Shown piece after piece: positions 1 to 6,588 of a stretch of DNA of 6,801 nucleotides. Positions within the stretch are counted from its first letter, which is position 1; every line of letters starts with the position of its first letter. Both the position numbers and the translations under genes were made by a program. The notes below the pieces were generated by a model, which did no database searches, was not told where the DNA came from, and saw only the letters and a program-made list of their open reading frames with translations. Origin of the DNA: DATLWR01 sp035576205 (GTDB taxonomy: Bacteria > Pseudomonadota > Zetaproteobacteria > Mariprofundales > Mariprofundaceae); assembly GCA_035576205.1 (NCBI GenBank), contig DATLWR010000028.1, forward strand, positions 1 to 6,801. The letters run 5' to 3'.

Positions 1-5
1 TATAC

Positions 6-785
6 TTATATTAGGTTGTCACGCCTTAATACATGCCAAATTACCTGATTAATTGTCCCGAGTAGCTCATTGAAAAGACCTTCTGTAACAACATCACCTG
101 ATTTGACTGGAAAATGACTCCAATGCGTTTTTATACCCGCACGATGACAATATTGTTCAGCTACATCGTACATTTCATTTAAGAGTTGTGCTGTAAGAGG
201 AGATTCAGCACGTACAGGGGTAAAGGTTATATCAACATAACCAAGAAAGTCTTGAAGTGCTATCAATGTTTCTTGCATTTTTTGCAAATCAATAACACGA
301 ACAGGCATTTCAGCTCGGACGGCGGGCAGCAAGAGACTATGAAGACGATCTCTATTTAATGAATCCTCTTCAACATTTATTTCAGGAACAACAACTGTTA
401 ATAGCTCGTGTAACCCATGAGAATAGTTTGATCTGAAGTCTGCATATTTCTTATCGCGAAGCAGCATAGGGATTTCACATTCTTCCTTTAATATAGGAAG
501 TACAAAAACGCATTTTTCATATAGTTCGCGCGTTAACCCAGAGCCCAACTCCTTTTGTACCCAAGAAGAAGATATAGAACTATTCGAAAGCACAATTGCT
601 AACCACGAGCTTTCTTGAATGCCAGACGATATCTTTTGAGTAATTGAGTCACCAACTTTTATTTCCCATTCGTCAAACCAGACATTTACAAAATTGTTTT
701 TTAGATCCAATGCCAATCTCCTTACAAAGCCTTTATCCTGAGAAGAGTGGCAAATGAAAACCGGTTTTGAGGAGCTATTATTCAT
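6..785 (-). CDS. TIR-domain protein (TIR_2 type) with uncharacterised C-terminal domain; probable defence effector
   Basis: This is a complete 259-residue cytosolic protein with no signal peptide or membrane segment. Residues about 8-130 form a bacterial TIR domain. The opening strand is FICHSSQDK (10-18). The WFDEWEIKVGDSI segment (36-48) is the typical bacterial TIR_2 BB-loop region. W75-V-Q-K-E79 is the WxxxE motif whose glutamate is catalytic in NAD-hydrolysing TIR domains such as SARM1 and AbTir. NADase or cyclic-ADP-ribose-type signalling activity is therefore plausible but inferred. Residues about 140-259 match nothing I recognise. They look like a mixed alpha/beta globular domain and could be a sensor or oligomerisation module. 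The ATG at 785 is the only methionine before residue 107, and an in-frame TAG lies about eight codons upstream. Its Shine-Dalgarno is poor (AAGGG one base from the ATG). The gene is far poorer in GC than its neighbours, which indicates transfer. Any co-transcribed downstream partner would lie beyond position 1. Confidence 0.9.
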   Translation of the reverse strand: MNNSSSKPVFICHSSQDKGFVRRLALDLKNNFVNVWFDEWEIKVGDSITQKISSGIQESSWLAIVLSNSSISSSWVQKELGSGLTRELYEKCVFVLPILKEECEIPMLLRDKKYADFRSNYSHGLHELLTVVVPEINVEEDSLNRDRLHSLLLPAVRAEMPVRVIDLQKMQETLIALQDFLGYVDITFTPVRAESPLTAQLLNEMYDVAEQYCHRAGIKTHWSHFPVKSGDVVTEGLFNELLGTINQVIWHVLRRDNLI

Positions 786-824
786 ACCCTTTACTTTATG
801 ATTCTCACCCTATGTTTGCTATAG

Positions 825-935
825 CCAGCAGAGAAAATTGCCGCTTGGACGCATATCAGCCCTGACGAACCACCTGCTTACAAGGTGCTGGTCGGCTACG
901 GCCAAAAGCTGGCACTCGGAGTCGTCTCAGGATAA
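825..935 (+). pseudogene. Short coding-like fragment, possible gene remnant, family not recognised
   Basis: The frame is open from just after a TAG at 822-824 to a TAA at 933-935 and has no ATG. The translation contains WTHISPDEPP followed by AYKVLVGYGQKLALGVVSG and the stop. It reads like protein (varied residues, third-position G/C), but I cannot assign a family. It could be the 3' end of a gene truncated when the TIR segment arrived, or chance. The support is only codon appearance and its place at a composition boundary. Confidence 0.25.
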
Positions 936-974
936 AGGGGTACACTACTTTTTTTGAATGACCGCTTTTGGCCG
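899..974. repeat. 11-base perfect inverted repeat, arms 899-909 and 964-974
   Basis: The left arm is CGGCCAAAAGC and the right arm is GCTTTTGGCCG, an exact reverse complement, with 54 bases between them. The bases outside the arms do not continue the match well. As an RNA it would make a stem with a long loop and no adjacent U-run, so it is not an ordinary terminator. The right arm sits in GACCGCTTTTGGCCGAAAG, a phrase that resembles short dispersed intergenic repeats of Proteobacteria; that resemblance is from memory and unverified. Confidence 0.5.
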
Positions 975-995
975 AAAGAAGACATTATCTAAACC

Positions 996-3488
996 TTAAC
1001 CCACCTGCTCCCGCCGACGCTGTTCGTCGATGCGGCGGATCGCCTCGCCGATCGATGGGTGTTTTTCGATAATGGCCTGCAGCGTCTGTTTTTTCAGCTG
1101 GTAGAGCTGGCAGGCGGTCACCGTTTTCACCGTCGCGGTGCGCGGCTCATCGTGCAGCAACGCCATTTCGCCGAAATAGTCGCCGGCCATCAGCGAACCG
1201 AGCGCCTGCGAGCCGCCCTCCTCCGTTGCGCGCGTCACCCGCACCACGCCGCGGGCGATCAGGTAGAGCGAGTGGCCGACGTCGCCCTGCCGGATGATCT
1301 CCTCGTTTTCCGCCAGCGTCAGAGAACTCACCTCGCCGGCCAGCGTTTCGATCTCGTCGTTGCCGAGTTCCCGGAACAGCGGCACCTGCCTGAGCAGCCG
1401 GACCGGATCGGCGTGGAGCTTGCTGACCGACTGGCCGCGCAAGGCGACCAGCCGGCGGGCGATCTCCGCCTCGATCTCCTCGGCCTTGCCTTTGGAAAGG
1501 ACACCGCGCCGCGCCTGCTCGCCGATCACCTCCATCTCGGCCAGCAATCCCAGCCGGCGGCCGAAGCGCTCCTGCATCGAGGTGACGAATTCCGGGAACT
1601 GCTCGCTCATGTGGTCCAGCTGCCTGCCCGCCTGCTCGTGCCAGTGGCGGTACTGGCCGAGCACGTGCTGATAGACATCGTCGGGGATCGACTCCAGCTC
1701 CTTCAGCTGCTGCAGGTAGCGGATCACGAAATCGCTGCCCTGGAAGTGGCCCCACTGCTCCTCGTAATGGCGGATCACCTGCCGCATGCGCAGGAATTCG
1801 CCCAGGCGGCCCAGCAGCGGCAGCCGGTCGAAGGAACGGTAGAGCCGGATGGCATGGTGCGGCGAACGGATCGATTCGGGATCGCCGTGATAGCGGATGG
1901 CATCGACCTGCCGGCCCAGCACCAGCATCAGCTCGCGGTAGGCCCCCTCCGACAGGTGCCCCTTGCCGTACATGTCCGTATAGATGCCGCCCTCCTCGGC
2001 AAAGGCGTGCAGGTAGAGCAGGTGCAGCTCCTGCTTCGGGTCGAGGCCGGCACTGCGCAGCGTCCGGATGGCGTCGCGGGCGGCGCGGATCTCCCGCTCG
2101 TACTCCTGCTGCAGCCGGCGCGCGATGCGGCTGGAGAAGAGGCCGCCGGCCTGCAGCTCCGGCAGCCGTTCGTAGGCACGCCGCTTGGCGGTCAGGTCGC
2201 GCTCCAGATTCGCCACCTGGTCGGCCAGCGTCGGCACGTGCAACCGCAGGAAACGCACCAGCGGCTCGATGGTCAGGCCCTGGACCAGAAGCGTGAACAG
2301 CACCGCCCCCATCACCAGCGCCACGAAGGTGTCCGAATAAGCGAAGGCCGGCAGGCTCAGCACGATGGCCAGCGCAATGGCACCGCGCAGGCCGCCCCAG
2401 AACATCACCGCCTGGTAGGCGAGGCTGATGGGGCTGGCGCCCGGCAGCCTGCCGACCAGCGGCATCAGCCCGAACACCAGCACGGCGCGCGCCGCCAGCA
2501 TGGCCACCACCACCCACGGCAACAGGTCGAGCGATCCCCACAGCGCCGACAGGTCGACCCGTAACCCGACCATCAGGAAGATCAGCGCCGTGGCGAAAAA
2601 GGCCAGCAGGCCGAGGAAGTATTCCAGCGAGGCGCGCACCGAGGCGGAGATCTTCGCGCGGCCCCAGCCGCCCATCGTCAGCCCCGCCCCCATCGTCGCC
2701 ATCACACCGCTGACGTGGAACACCTCCTCGGCGAGCAGGAAGGCGACGTAGGCGAGGGCCGTGACCAGCGTGATCTCGACCAGCGGCTCCGACTCCAGCA
2801 TGCCGATCAGCATGCCTGTGAACAGCCCCAGCAGGATGCCGAGCACGAGGCCGCCGGCGAACAGCGCGAAAAAGTCGACGATGCCGGCGCCGATGGTGCC
2901 GGCCGAGACCGTGCCGGCCGCCACCACGCCGACCAGGATGCGCGCCAGCACGATGGAGGTGGCGTCGTTGAACAGGCTTTCGCCCTCCACGAGGATCGAG
3001 AGCTGCTGCGGCGCACCGATGCGGGCGAACAGCGCGATCACCGCCACCGGATCGGTGGCGCTGAGGATGGCGCCGAGCAGCAGCGCCGCATCGAGCGGCA
3101 GCGGCGTGGCCAGCCACAGGATGAGGCCGATCAGCGCCGTGGAGAGCACGAGGCCGGGCACGGCCAGCGTCAGGATCGGGCCGAGGTTGCGGCGCAGGCT
3201 GCGGGCATCGAGGTTGAAGGTCGATTCGAAGATCAGCGTCGGCAGGAAGACGAAGAGGATCAGCTCGGGCGAGATCTCCAGCCGCTTCAGGAGGCCGAGC
3301 TCGTGCGGGTACTCGCCGATCAGCCACGACAGCACGATGCCGATCAGCACCAGGATCACCGTGAACGGCAGCCGGATGCGCTTGCTGAGCACGAGGATGG
3401 CGACGGCGATCAGCAGCAGGCTGACCGTGCCCCCGACGATTTCGGCATGCGTGAGCGGATGCATCTGTGGCTTGCCACCTCCCCGCAT
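996..3488 (-). CDS. CPA1/NhaP-type Na+(K+)/H+ antiporter with C-terminal cyclic nucleotide-binding domain
   Basis: This 830-residue inner-membrane protein should exchange monovalent cations for protons, serving pH and ion homeostasis. Residues about 18-410 hold 12-13 hydrophobic segments. CPA1 signatures are visible: SATDPVAV (143-150), GESLFNDATS (169-178, with the N174-D175 pair of the ion site) and GGLRGAIAL (365-373). Residues about 420-700 are a charged, mostly helical cytoplasmic linker. Residues about 700-815 form a cAMP/CRP-type binding domain with FGEMALLHDEPRTATV (772-787). Its E774 and R783 occupy the positions that bind the cyclic nucleotide ribose and phosphate, so regulation by cAMP or cGMP is likely but inferred. 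There is no voltage-sensor segment. An in-frame TAG precedes the ATG at 3488. The ATG at 3464 (M9, 822 residues) is a good alternative because GGAGGTGG lies upstream of it, though about 12 bases away. The gene is divergent from lemA. Which cation it moves cannot be told. Confidence 0.93.
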   Translation of the reverse strand: MRGGGKPQMHPLTHAEIVGGTVSLLLIAVAILVLSKRIRLPFTVILVLIGIVLSWLIGEYPHELGLLKRLEISPELILFVFLPTLIFESTFNLDARSLRRNLGPILTLAVPGLVLSTALIGLILWLATPLPLDAALLLGAILSATDPVAVIALFARIGAPQQLSILVEGESLFNDATSIVLARILVGVVAAGTVSAGTIGAGIVDFFALFAGGLVLGILLGLFTGMLIGMLESEPLVEITLVTALAYVAFLLAEEVFHVSGVMATMGAGLTMGGWGRAKISASVRASLEYFLGLLAFFATALIFLMVGLRVDLSALWGSLDLLPWVVVAMLAARAVLVFGLMPLVGRLPGASPISLAYQAVMFWGGLRGAIALAIVLSLPAFAYSDTFVALVMGAVLFTLLVQGLTIEPLVRFLRLHVPTLADQVANLERDLTAKRRAYERLPELQAGGLFSSRIARRLQQEYEREIRAARDAIRTLRSAGLDPKQELHLLYLHAFAEEGGIYTDMYGKGHLSEGAYRELMLVLGRQVDAIRYHGDPESIRSPHHAIRLYRSFDRLPLLGRLGEFLRMRQVIRHYEEQWGHFQGSDFVIRYLQQLKELESIPDDVYQHVLGQYRHWHEQAGRQLDHMSEQFPEFVTSMQERFGRRLGLLAEMEVIGEQARRGVLSKGKAEEIEAEIARRLVALRGQSVSKLHADPVRLLRQVPLFRELGNDEIETLAGEVSSLTLAENEEIIRQGDVGHSLYLIARGVVRVTRATEEGGSQALGSLMAGDYFGEMALLHDEPRTATVKTVTACQLYQLKKQTLQAIIEKHPSIGEAIRRIDEQRRREQVG

Positions 3489-3557
3489 CTACTCTAGCCG
3501 ACCTTGCCCGCTTTCGCTCCCCGCCGCAGATGACGATATCGCATGCCGGCCCGGCGA

Positions 3558-3586
3558 TTGCCAGCCGCCGAAGAGGGGCCTATCTT
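3558..3586 (+). promoter_or_regulatory. Predicted sigma-70 promoter of the lemA operon
   Basis: The -35 box is TTGCCA at 3558-3563, five of six matches to TTGACA. A 17-base spacer leads to the -10 box TATCTT at 3581-3586, four of six matches to TATAAT including the key T-A and final T. Transcription would start near 3593, giving a leader of about 25 bases that contains the lemA ribosome binding site. Position, spacing and fit all agree. No mapped start is available. Confidence 0.6.
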
Positions 3587-3604
3587 CGTTGTACGCACGG
3601 GGAA

Positions 3605-3611
3605 AGAGGAG
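3605..3611 (+). promoter_or_regulatory. Ribosome binding site that fixes the lemA start
   Basis: AGAGGAG lies six bases before the ATG at 3618. It settles the start against an in-frame ATG at 3543, which lies upstream of the promoter and would add 25 residues (MPARRLPAAE...) unlike any LemA N-terminus. Confidence 0.8.
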
Positions 3612-3617
3612 TCGCAC

Positions 3618-4169
3618 ATGTCGGGGTGGCTGTACTGGCTGGTCGGCGGAGGGCTACTGCTTTACGCCATCATCATCTACAACGGTTTCGTGTCGCTGCG
3701 TGCCAGGGCCGAGGCGGCCTGGTCGGACATCGACGTGCAGCTCAAGCGCCGCCACAACCTGATCCCCAACCTCGTCGATACCGTCAAGGCCTACGCCACC
3801 CACGAACGGCAGACGCTGGAGCAGGTCACCCGGGCGCGCCAGCAGGCCATCGCCACGCAGGGCATCGCCAGCCTGGGGCCGGCCGAGGCGCAGCTTTCCG
3901 GTGCGCTGCAGCACCTGTTCGCAGTGGTCGAGGCCTATCCGGACCTGAAGGCGAACGGCAACTTCCTCGACCTGCAGCGGCAGCTCGTCGAGACCGAGGA
4001 GGCCATCCAGAACGCCCGCCGCTACTACAACGCCGTCGTGCGCGACTACAACACGAAGGTGGGCTCGTTTCCCGACCTGCTCGTCGCCCGCCCGCTGGCC
4101 TTCGGGCTGCGCGACTACTTCCAGCTCGATTCGGCCGACGAGCGACGCGTGCCGGAGGTCGCCCTGTGA
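3618..4169 (+). CDS. lemA: LemA family membrane protein
   Basis: The protein is 183 residues, the usual LemA length. Residues about 5-21 are one membrane anchor (WLYWLVGGGLLLYAIIIYN region). The rest is a predicted helical bundle. Family hallmarks are present: YNGFVSLR (21-28), AWSDIDVQLKRRHNLIPNLV (34-53), AYPDLKAN (106-113) and LDLQRQLVETEEAIQNARRY (117-136), then YNAVVRDYNTKV (137-148). It contains no cysteine, so it is not a lipoprotein. LemA proteins are widespread and their biochemical role is not settled. They are often encoded beside DUF2207 or M48 peptidase genes and are suspected to act in envelope or stress functions. Here the gene opens an operon: its TGA overlaps the GTG of the DUF2207 gene, which supports translational coupling and joint function. 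Confidence 0.95.
   Translation: MSGWLYWLVGGGLLLYAIIIYNGFVSLRARAEAAWSDIDVQLKRRHNLIPNLVDTVKAYATHERQTLEQVTRARQQAIATQGIASLGPAEAQLSGALQHLFAVVEAYPDLKANGNFLDLQRQLVETEEAIQNARRYYNAVVRDYNTKVGSFPDLLVARPLAFGLRDYFQLDSADERRVPEVAL
4154..4159 (+). promoter_or_regulatory. Ribosome binding site for the DUF2207 gene inside the lemA 3' end
   Basis: GGAGGT sits six bases before the GTG at 4166, within the last codons of lemA. It decides for the GTG start: the frame is open for about 700 bases further upstream, but that stretch is antisense to or out of frame with real genes. Confidence 0.8.
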
Positions 4170-6046
4170 AGCGCCTGGCGCTTGCCGCCATCCTGCTGCT
4201 CGGCGGGCTGCCGGCGATGGCAGCGGCCGAATCCATCGACGAATTTCTCGCCCATGTCGACGTGCATGCCGACGGCACGCTCGCTGTCGCCGAAACGATC
4301 CGCTACGACTTCGGCCACCTGCAGAAACACGGCATCTACCGCGACATCCCGCGCAAGATATTCACGCCGCTCGGTATCCGGGATATCGGCCTCGGCGATT
4401 TCGAGGTCGAGATGGACGGCAGGCCGGTGCGCTGGGTCGAGGAGTCGGTCTCCGGCGATGCCGGGCCACTGCTGCGCCTCAAGATCGGCGATCCGGAGCG
4501 GACCGTCAGCGCCGTCCACACCTACGATATCCGCTATCGCGTGGCGCTGGGCGTGCTGGCCGCCAGCAGCGGTCGCGACGCGATCCGCTGGAACGTCACC
4601 GGCACCGGCTGGCCGGTACCCATCGCCTCGGCTTCGGTGACCGTATCGCTGCCGCCGCAGCTCTCGCAGGACGATATCGAGGCGGCGACCTATACCGGCC
4701 GCTACGGCAGCACCGGCACCACGGCGAGCTACGACTGGCCGGATACGCAGACCTTCGCCGCCACAGCCGAGAACCTCGCCGACCACGAAGGGCTGACCTT
4801 CGAACTCGCCTATCCGGCCGGCCTGCTCGGCCAGACGACGCAGCTCTCCGGGCTGCCCCGGCTGCAGGCGACCCTCGCCGCCTTCTGGCACTGGCCGGTA
4901 CTGATCGCCGGTGCCGTATTCCTGTTCGGCTACTGGTGGCGTAACGGCCGCGATCCGGCCACCGGACCGCTGATGGTCGGCTACGAACCGCCGGAGGGGC
5001 TGGATGCCGCGCAGGTCGGCCTGTTGCGCGACCAGCGTGTCGACGGCATCGACATCGGCGGCGCCGTGCTGGAGCTGGCCCGCGACGGCTACCTGACCAT
5101 CGAGCACGAAGCGAAGCAGTTTCTCGGCCTGAAACCGGCAAAGATCACGCTGCGCAAGGTGGCCGGCCGGAAAACGGCGGATCTGCCGGCATACAAGGAA
5201 CAGCTGCTGCAGGCGCTGTTCGACGACGGCAATTCTCTCGAAATCGGCGCCACCCTCGGTGCCAGCCGCGGCCGGCAGATTCGCGAGGACATCGAGAAGG
5301 CCAAGGACATGCTCTATGACTGGTCGGCCGAACAGGGCTTCATGCAGGAGAACCCGAAGAAGGTGCGCCGCCGTTTCGCCCTATTCAGTTCGCTGGCCAT
5401 CCTGCCGCTGCTGCTGCTGGCCGGCTGGAACAGCCTCGAACGTTTCGGCGCCGATATCTTCGGCCCGCTGCTCTTCGCCAGCGTCTTCATGTCGGTCGGT
5501 GCCGGTGTGCTGTTCTCCGGCCGCGGCGGTGTCCGCTTTACCGGTGCGGTGTGGCTGCTGATCAGCGGCGGCATGCTGAGCATGATGTTCAGCCAGATGG
5601 GCCTGCACGCCGAATCGCTGCTGCACCTGCCGATCCTGGCGATCATCCTGCTGTGGGCGCTGGCGCTGGGCTTCAGCCGCTGGATGCCGATACGCACCGG
5701 CAAGGGCACACGCGCCTATGGCCGCATCCTCGGCTACCGGGAATTCATGCGGCGCGTCGACCAGGACCGGCTGGAGCGCTATATCCGCGACAATCCGGCC
5801 TATCTCGAACGCACCCTGCCTTACGCCGTGGCGATGGGCGTCGTCGAGCAGTGGGTGAAGCGCTTCGAGAACCTGCCGGTCGCACCGCCCGTCTGGTATC
5901 ACGGCGACATCGCCAATTTCAGCAGCTTCTCGACCTCCTTCTCCAGCGGCATGGGTTCGGTCGGGGCATCGAGCAGCGGTGGCAGCAGCGGCGGTGGCGG
6001 CTTCTCCGGCGGCGGTGGCGGCGGCGGTGGCGGCGGTTCCTGGTAG
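4166..6046 (+). CDS. DUF2207 family membrane protein with glycine-rich C-terminal tail
   Basis: From the GTG start the product is 626 residues. Residues 1-21 are a signal peptide (MKRLALAAILLLGGLPAMAA, cut near AAA-ES). Residues about 22-235 are the extracytoplasmic DUF2207 region, with the typical GIYRDIPRK (56-64), YDIRYRV (120-126) and WNVTGTGWPVPI (142-153). A first membrane segment lies at about 243-257. A cytoplasmic part follows (260-400, with VGYEPPEGLDAAQVGLL at 271-287). A hydrophobic block of about four helices spans 404-503. The conserved ILGYREFMRRVDQDRLERY stretch is at 521-539. The tail after 585 is serine-, then glycine-rich and ends GSW, as is common in this family. The function of DUF2207 is unknown. 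Its steady pairing with LemA, here by a 4-base overlap, suggests they form one membrane assembly. The match to the family is firm; the role is inference. Confidence 0.93.
   Translation: MKRLALAAILLLGGLPAMAAAESIDEFLAHVDVHADGTLAVAETIRYDFGHLQKHGIYRDIPRKIFTPLGIRDIGLGDFEVEMDGRPVRWVEESVSGDAGPLLRLKIGDPERTVSAVHTYDIRYRVALGVLAASSGRDAIRWNVTGTGWPVPIASASVTVSLPPQLSQDDIEAATYTGRYGSTGTTASYDWPDTQTFAATAENLADHEGLTFELAYPAGLLGQTTQLSGLPRLQATLAAFWHWPVLIAGAVFLFGYWWRNGRDPATGPLMVGYEPPEGLDAAQVGLLRDQRVDGIDIGGAVLELARDGYLTIEHEAKQFLGLKPAKITLRKVAGRKTADLPAYKEQLLQALFDDGNSLEIGATLGASRGRQIREDIEKAKDMLYDWSAEQGFMQENPKKVRRRFALFSSLAILPLLLLAGWNSLERFGADIFGPLLFASVFMSVGAGVLFSGRGGVRFTGAVWLLISGGMLSMMFSQMGLHAESLLHLPILAIILLWALALGFSRWMPIRTGKGTRAYGRILGYREFMRRVDQDRLERYIRDNPAYLERTLPYAVAMGVVEQWVKRFENLPVAPPVWYHGDIANFSSFSTSFSSGMGSVGASSSGGSSGGGGFSGGGGGGGGGGSW
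5979..6043 (+). repeat. GGC/GGT glycine-codon tract encoding the DUF2207 tail
   Basis: The last coding stretch is almost entirely GGC and GGT codons broken by a few serine codons and one phenylalanine. It ends in ten glycine codons in a row (residues 615-624) before Ser-Trp-stop. Such triplet repeats can change length by slippage while staying in frame, so tail length may vary between strains. This is low-complexity DNA within the gene, not a separate element. Confidence 0.7.
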
Positions 6047-6058
6047 CCCCGGCGCGGC

Positions 6059-6523
6059 ATGAAATTCCTCTGCGACGAGATGCTCTGCCGGCTCGGGCGC
6101 TGGCTGCGCGCCGCCGGCTACGACACGCTCATCGCCGAAGCCGGCCAGCCGGACCGGCAACTCCTCGAACTGGCGCTACGAGAGTCGCGCATCCTGCTGA
6201 CGCGCGACCGCAAGCTGGCCGAGTTCCGGCATGCCGACAGATGCGTCGAGATCATCGTCGGCGACCGGATCGATGCGCAGGTGCAGGAGCTTAGCCGCCG
6301 GCATGCCATCGACTGGCTCTTCGCCCCCTTCTCCCGCTGCCTCGTCTGCAACCGGCCGCTCGTGCCCGCCGACCCGGTGCGCCTGGCCGAGGTGCCGCCG
6401 TTCAGCCGCGAGCAGGCCACAGTGTTGCTCACCTGCTCCGGCTGCGGCCGACTGTTCTGGGACGGCAGCCATGTGCGGCGCATGCGTGCCAGGCTTAGTG
6501 ATTGGCAGCAACGTCGACCCTGA
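6059..6523 (+). CDS. Mut7-C RNase domain protein (PIN-like fold with zinc ribbon)
   Basis: This is a soluble 154-residue protein. The N-terminal PIN-like part has the acidic residues expected for a metal-dependent nuclease: D6 in FLCDEMLCRLGRWLR (3-17), D32 in PDRQLLELA (31-39) and D50 in ILLTRDRKLA (45-54). The C-terminal part has two cysteine pairs, C94-xx-C97 and C126-xx-C129, forming a zinc ribbon, followed by FWDGSH (133-138). This is the full Mut7-C (DUF82) layout at its normal length. The name comes from the C-terminal domain of the C. elegans silencing protein MUT-7. Bacterial members are predicted RNases without known targets. The ATG starts 12 bases after the DUF2207 stop and lacks a clear Shine-Dalgarno, so it probably depends on coupling to the upstream gene. 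No ubiquitin-like domain, sometimes fused in this family, is present. Confidence 0.9.
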   Translation: MKFLCDEMLCRLGRWLRAAGYDTLIAEAGQPDRQLLELALRESRILLTRDRKLAEFRHADRCVEIIVGDRIDAQVQELSRRHAIDWLFAPFSRCLVCNRPLVPADPVRLAEVPPFSREQATVLLTCSGCGRLFWDGSHVRRMRARLSDWQQRRP

Positions 6524-6536
6524 ACCAATGGCCAGC

Positions 6537-6565
6537 TTCCAATACGTAGATTGCAGGAGTAAATT
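6537..6565 (+). promoter_or_regulatory. Possible weak promoter for the terminal small gene
   Basis: The 65-base gap after the Mut7-C gene is locally richer in A and T than the genes. It holds TTCCAA (6537-6542, three of six to the -35 consensus), a 17-base spacer and TAAATT (6560-6565, four of six to the -10 consensus). The fit is modest. The gene may simply be read from the lemA operon. I see no terminator in this gap. Confidence 0.3.
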
Positions 6566-6588
6566 GCTTTGCCGACCTAGGAGGCAGG

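Larger units (their letters stand above)
786..995. other. Intergenic junction between the GC-poor TIR gene and the GC-rich antiporter gene
   Basis: This 210-base spacer lies between two genes on the same strand. Composition shifts across it from AT-rich near the TIR start to mixed near the antiporter stop. It holds a coding-like fragment at 825-935, a run of seven T at 949-955, and an 11-base inverted repeat at 899-909 and 964-974. I see no stem followed by a T-run that would make a convincing terminator for the antiporter transcript, so read-through into the TIR gene is possible. I also found no good sigma-70 hexamer pair for the TIR gene itself. The region is best described as a junction or scar between acquired and native DNA; that reading is an inference. 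Confidence 0.6.
3489..3617. promoter_or_regulatory. Divergent intergenic region between the antiporter gene and lemA
   Basis: These 129 bases must hold the start signals for both directions. On the plus strand a good sigma-70-like promoter lies at 3558-3586. Two small palindromes lie just upstream of it: CGATATCG at 3534-3541 and GCCGG-C-CCGGC at 3545-3555. They could be operator half-sites but are short enough to be chance. I find no convincing hexamer pair for the antiporter on the minus strand. Confidence 0.5.

Noticed and set aside
936..995. T-run at 949-955 as a possible terminator
   Set aside because: No stable stem directly precedes the T-run on the plus strand, and on the minus strand it is an A-run, so neither neighbour gains a standard intrinsic terminator.
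1059..2564. 501-residue plus-strand open frame opposite the antiporter
   Set aside because: It is a Gln/His/Leu-rich antisense shadow with no recognisable motif or ribosome binding site.
1147..3327. 726-residue open frame on the minus strand within the antiporter gene
   Set aside because: It is an Arg/Ala/Gly/Pro-rich shadow frame of GC-rich DNA with no domain, and the real gene in the other frame has clear CPA1 motifs.
2715..3497. Plus-strand frame rich in Asp, Gln, His and Arg
   Set aside because: Its odd composition is the reverse complement of hydrophobic membrane-helix codons in the antiporter gene, not a real charged protein.
2761..3762. 333-residue plus-strand frame spanning the antiporter 5' end and the lemA start
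   Set aside because: It crosses the divergent promoter region and overlaps two well-supported genes. Its composition is Ser/Arg/Pro noise.
3467..4165. N-terminal extension that would make the DUF2207 protein 859 residues
   Set aside because: The extension overlaps lemA in another frame and is Arg/Pro/Gly noise. The GTG at 4166 has a signal peptide and a GGAGGT site.
4115..5107. 330-residue minus-strand frame opposite the DUF2207 gene
   Set aside because: It is an antisense shadow. The opposing plus-strand protein has full family motifs.
5381..6160. 259-residue minus-strand frame rich in Ala/Thr
   Set aside because: Its Ala/Thr repeats are the complement of the glycine codon tract and the membrane helices of DUF2207.
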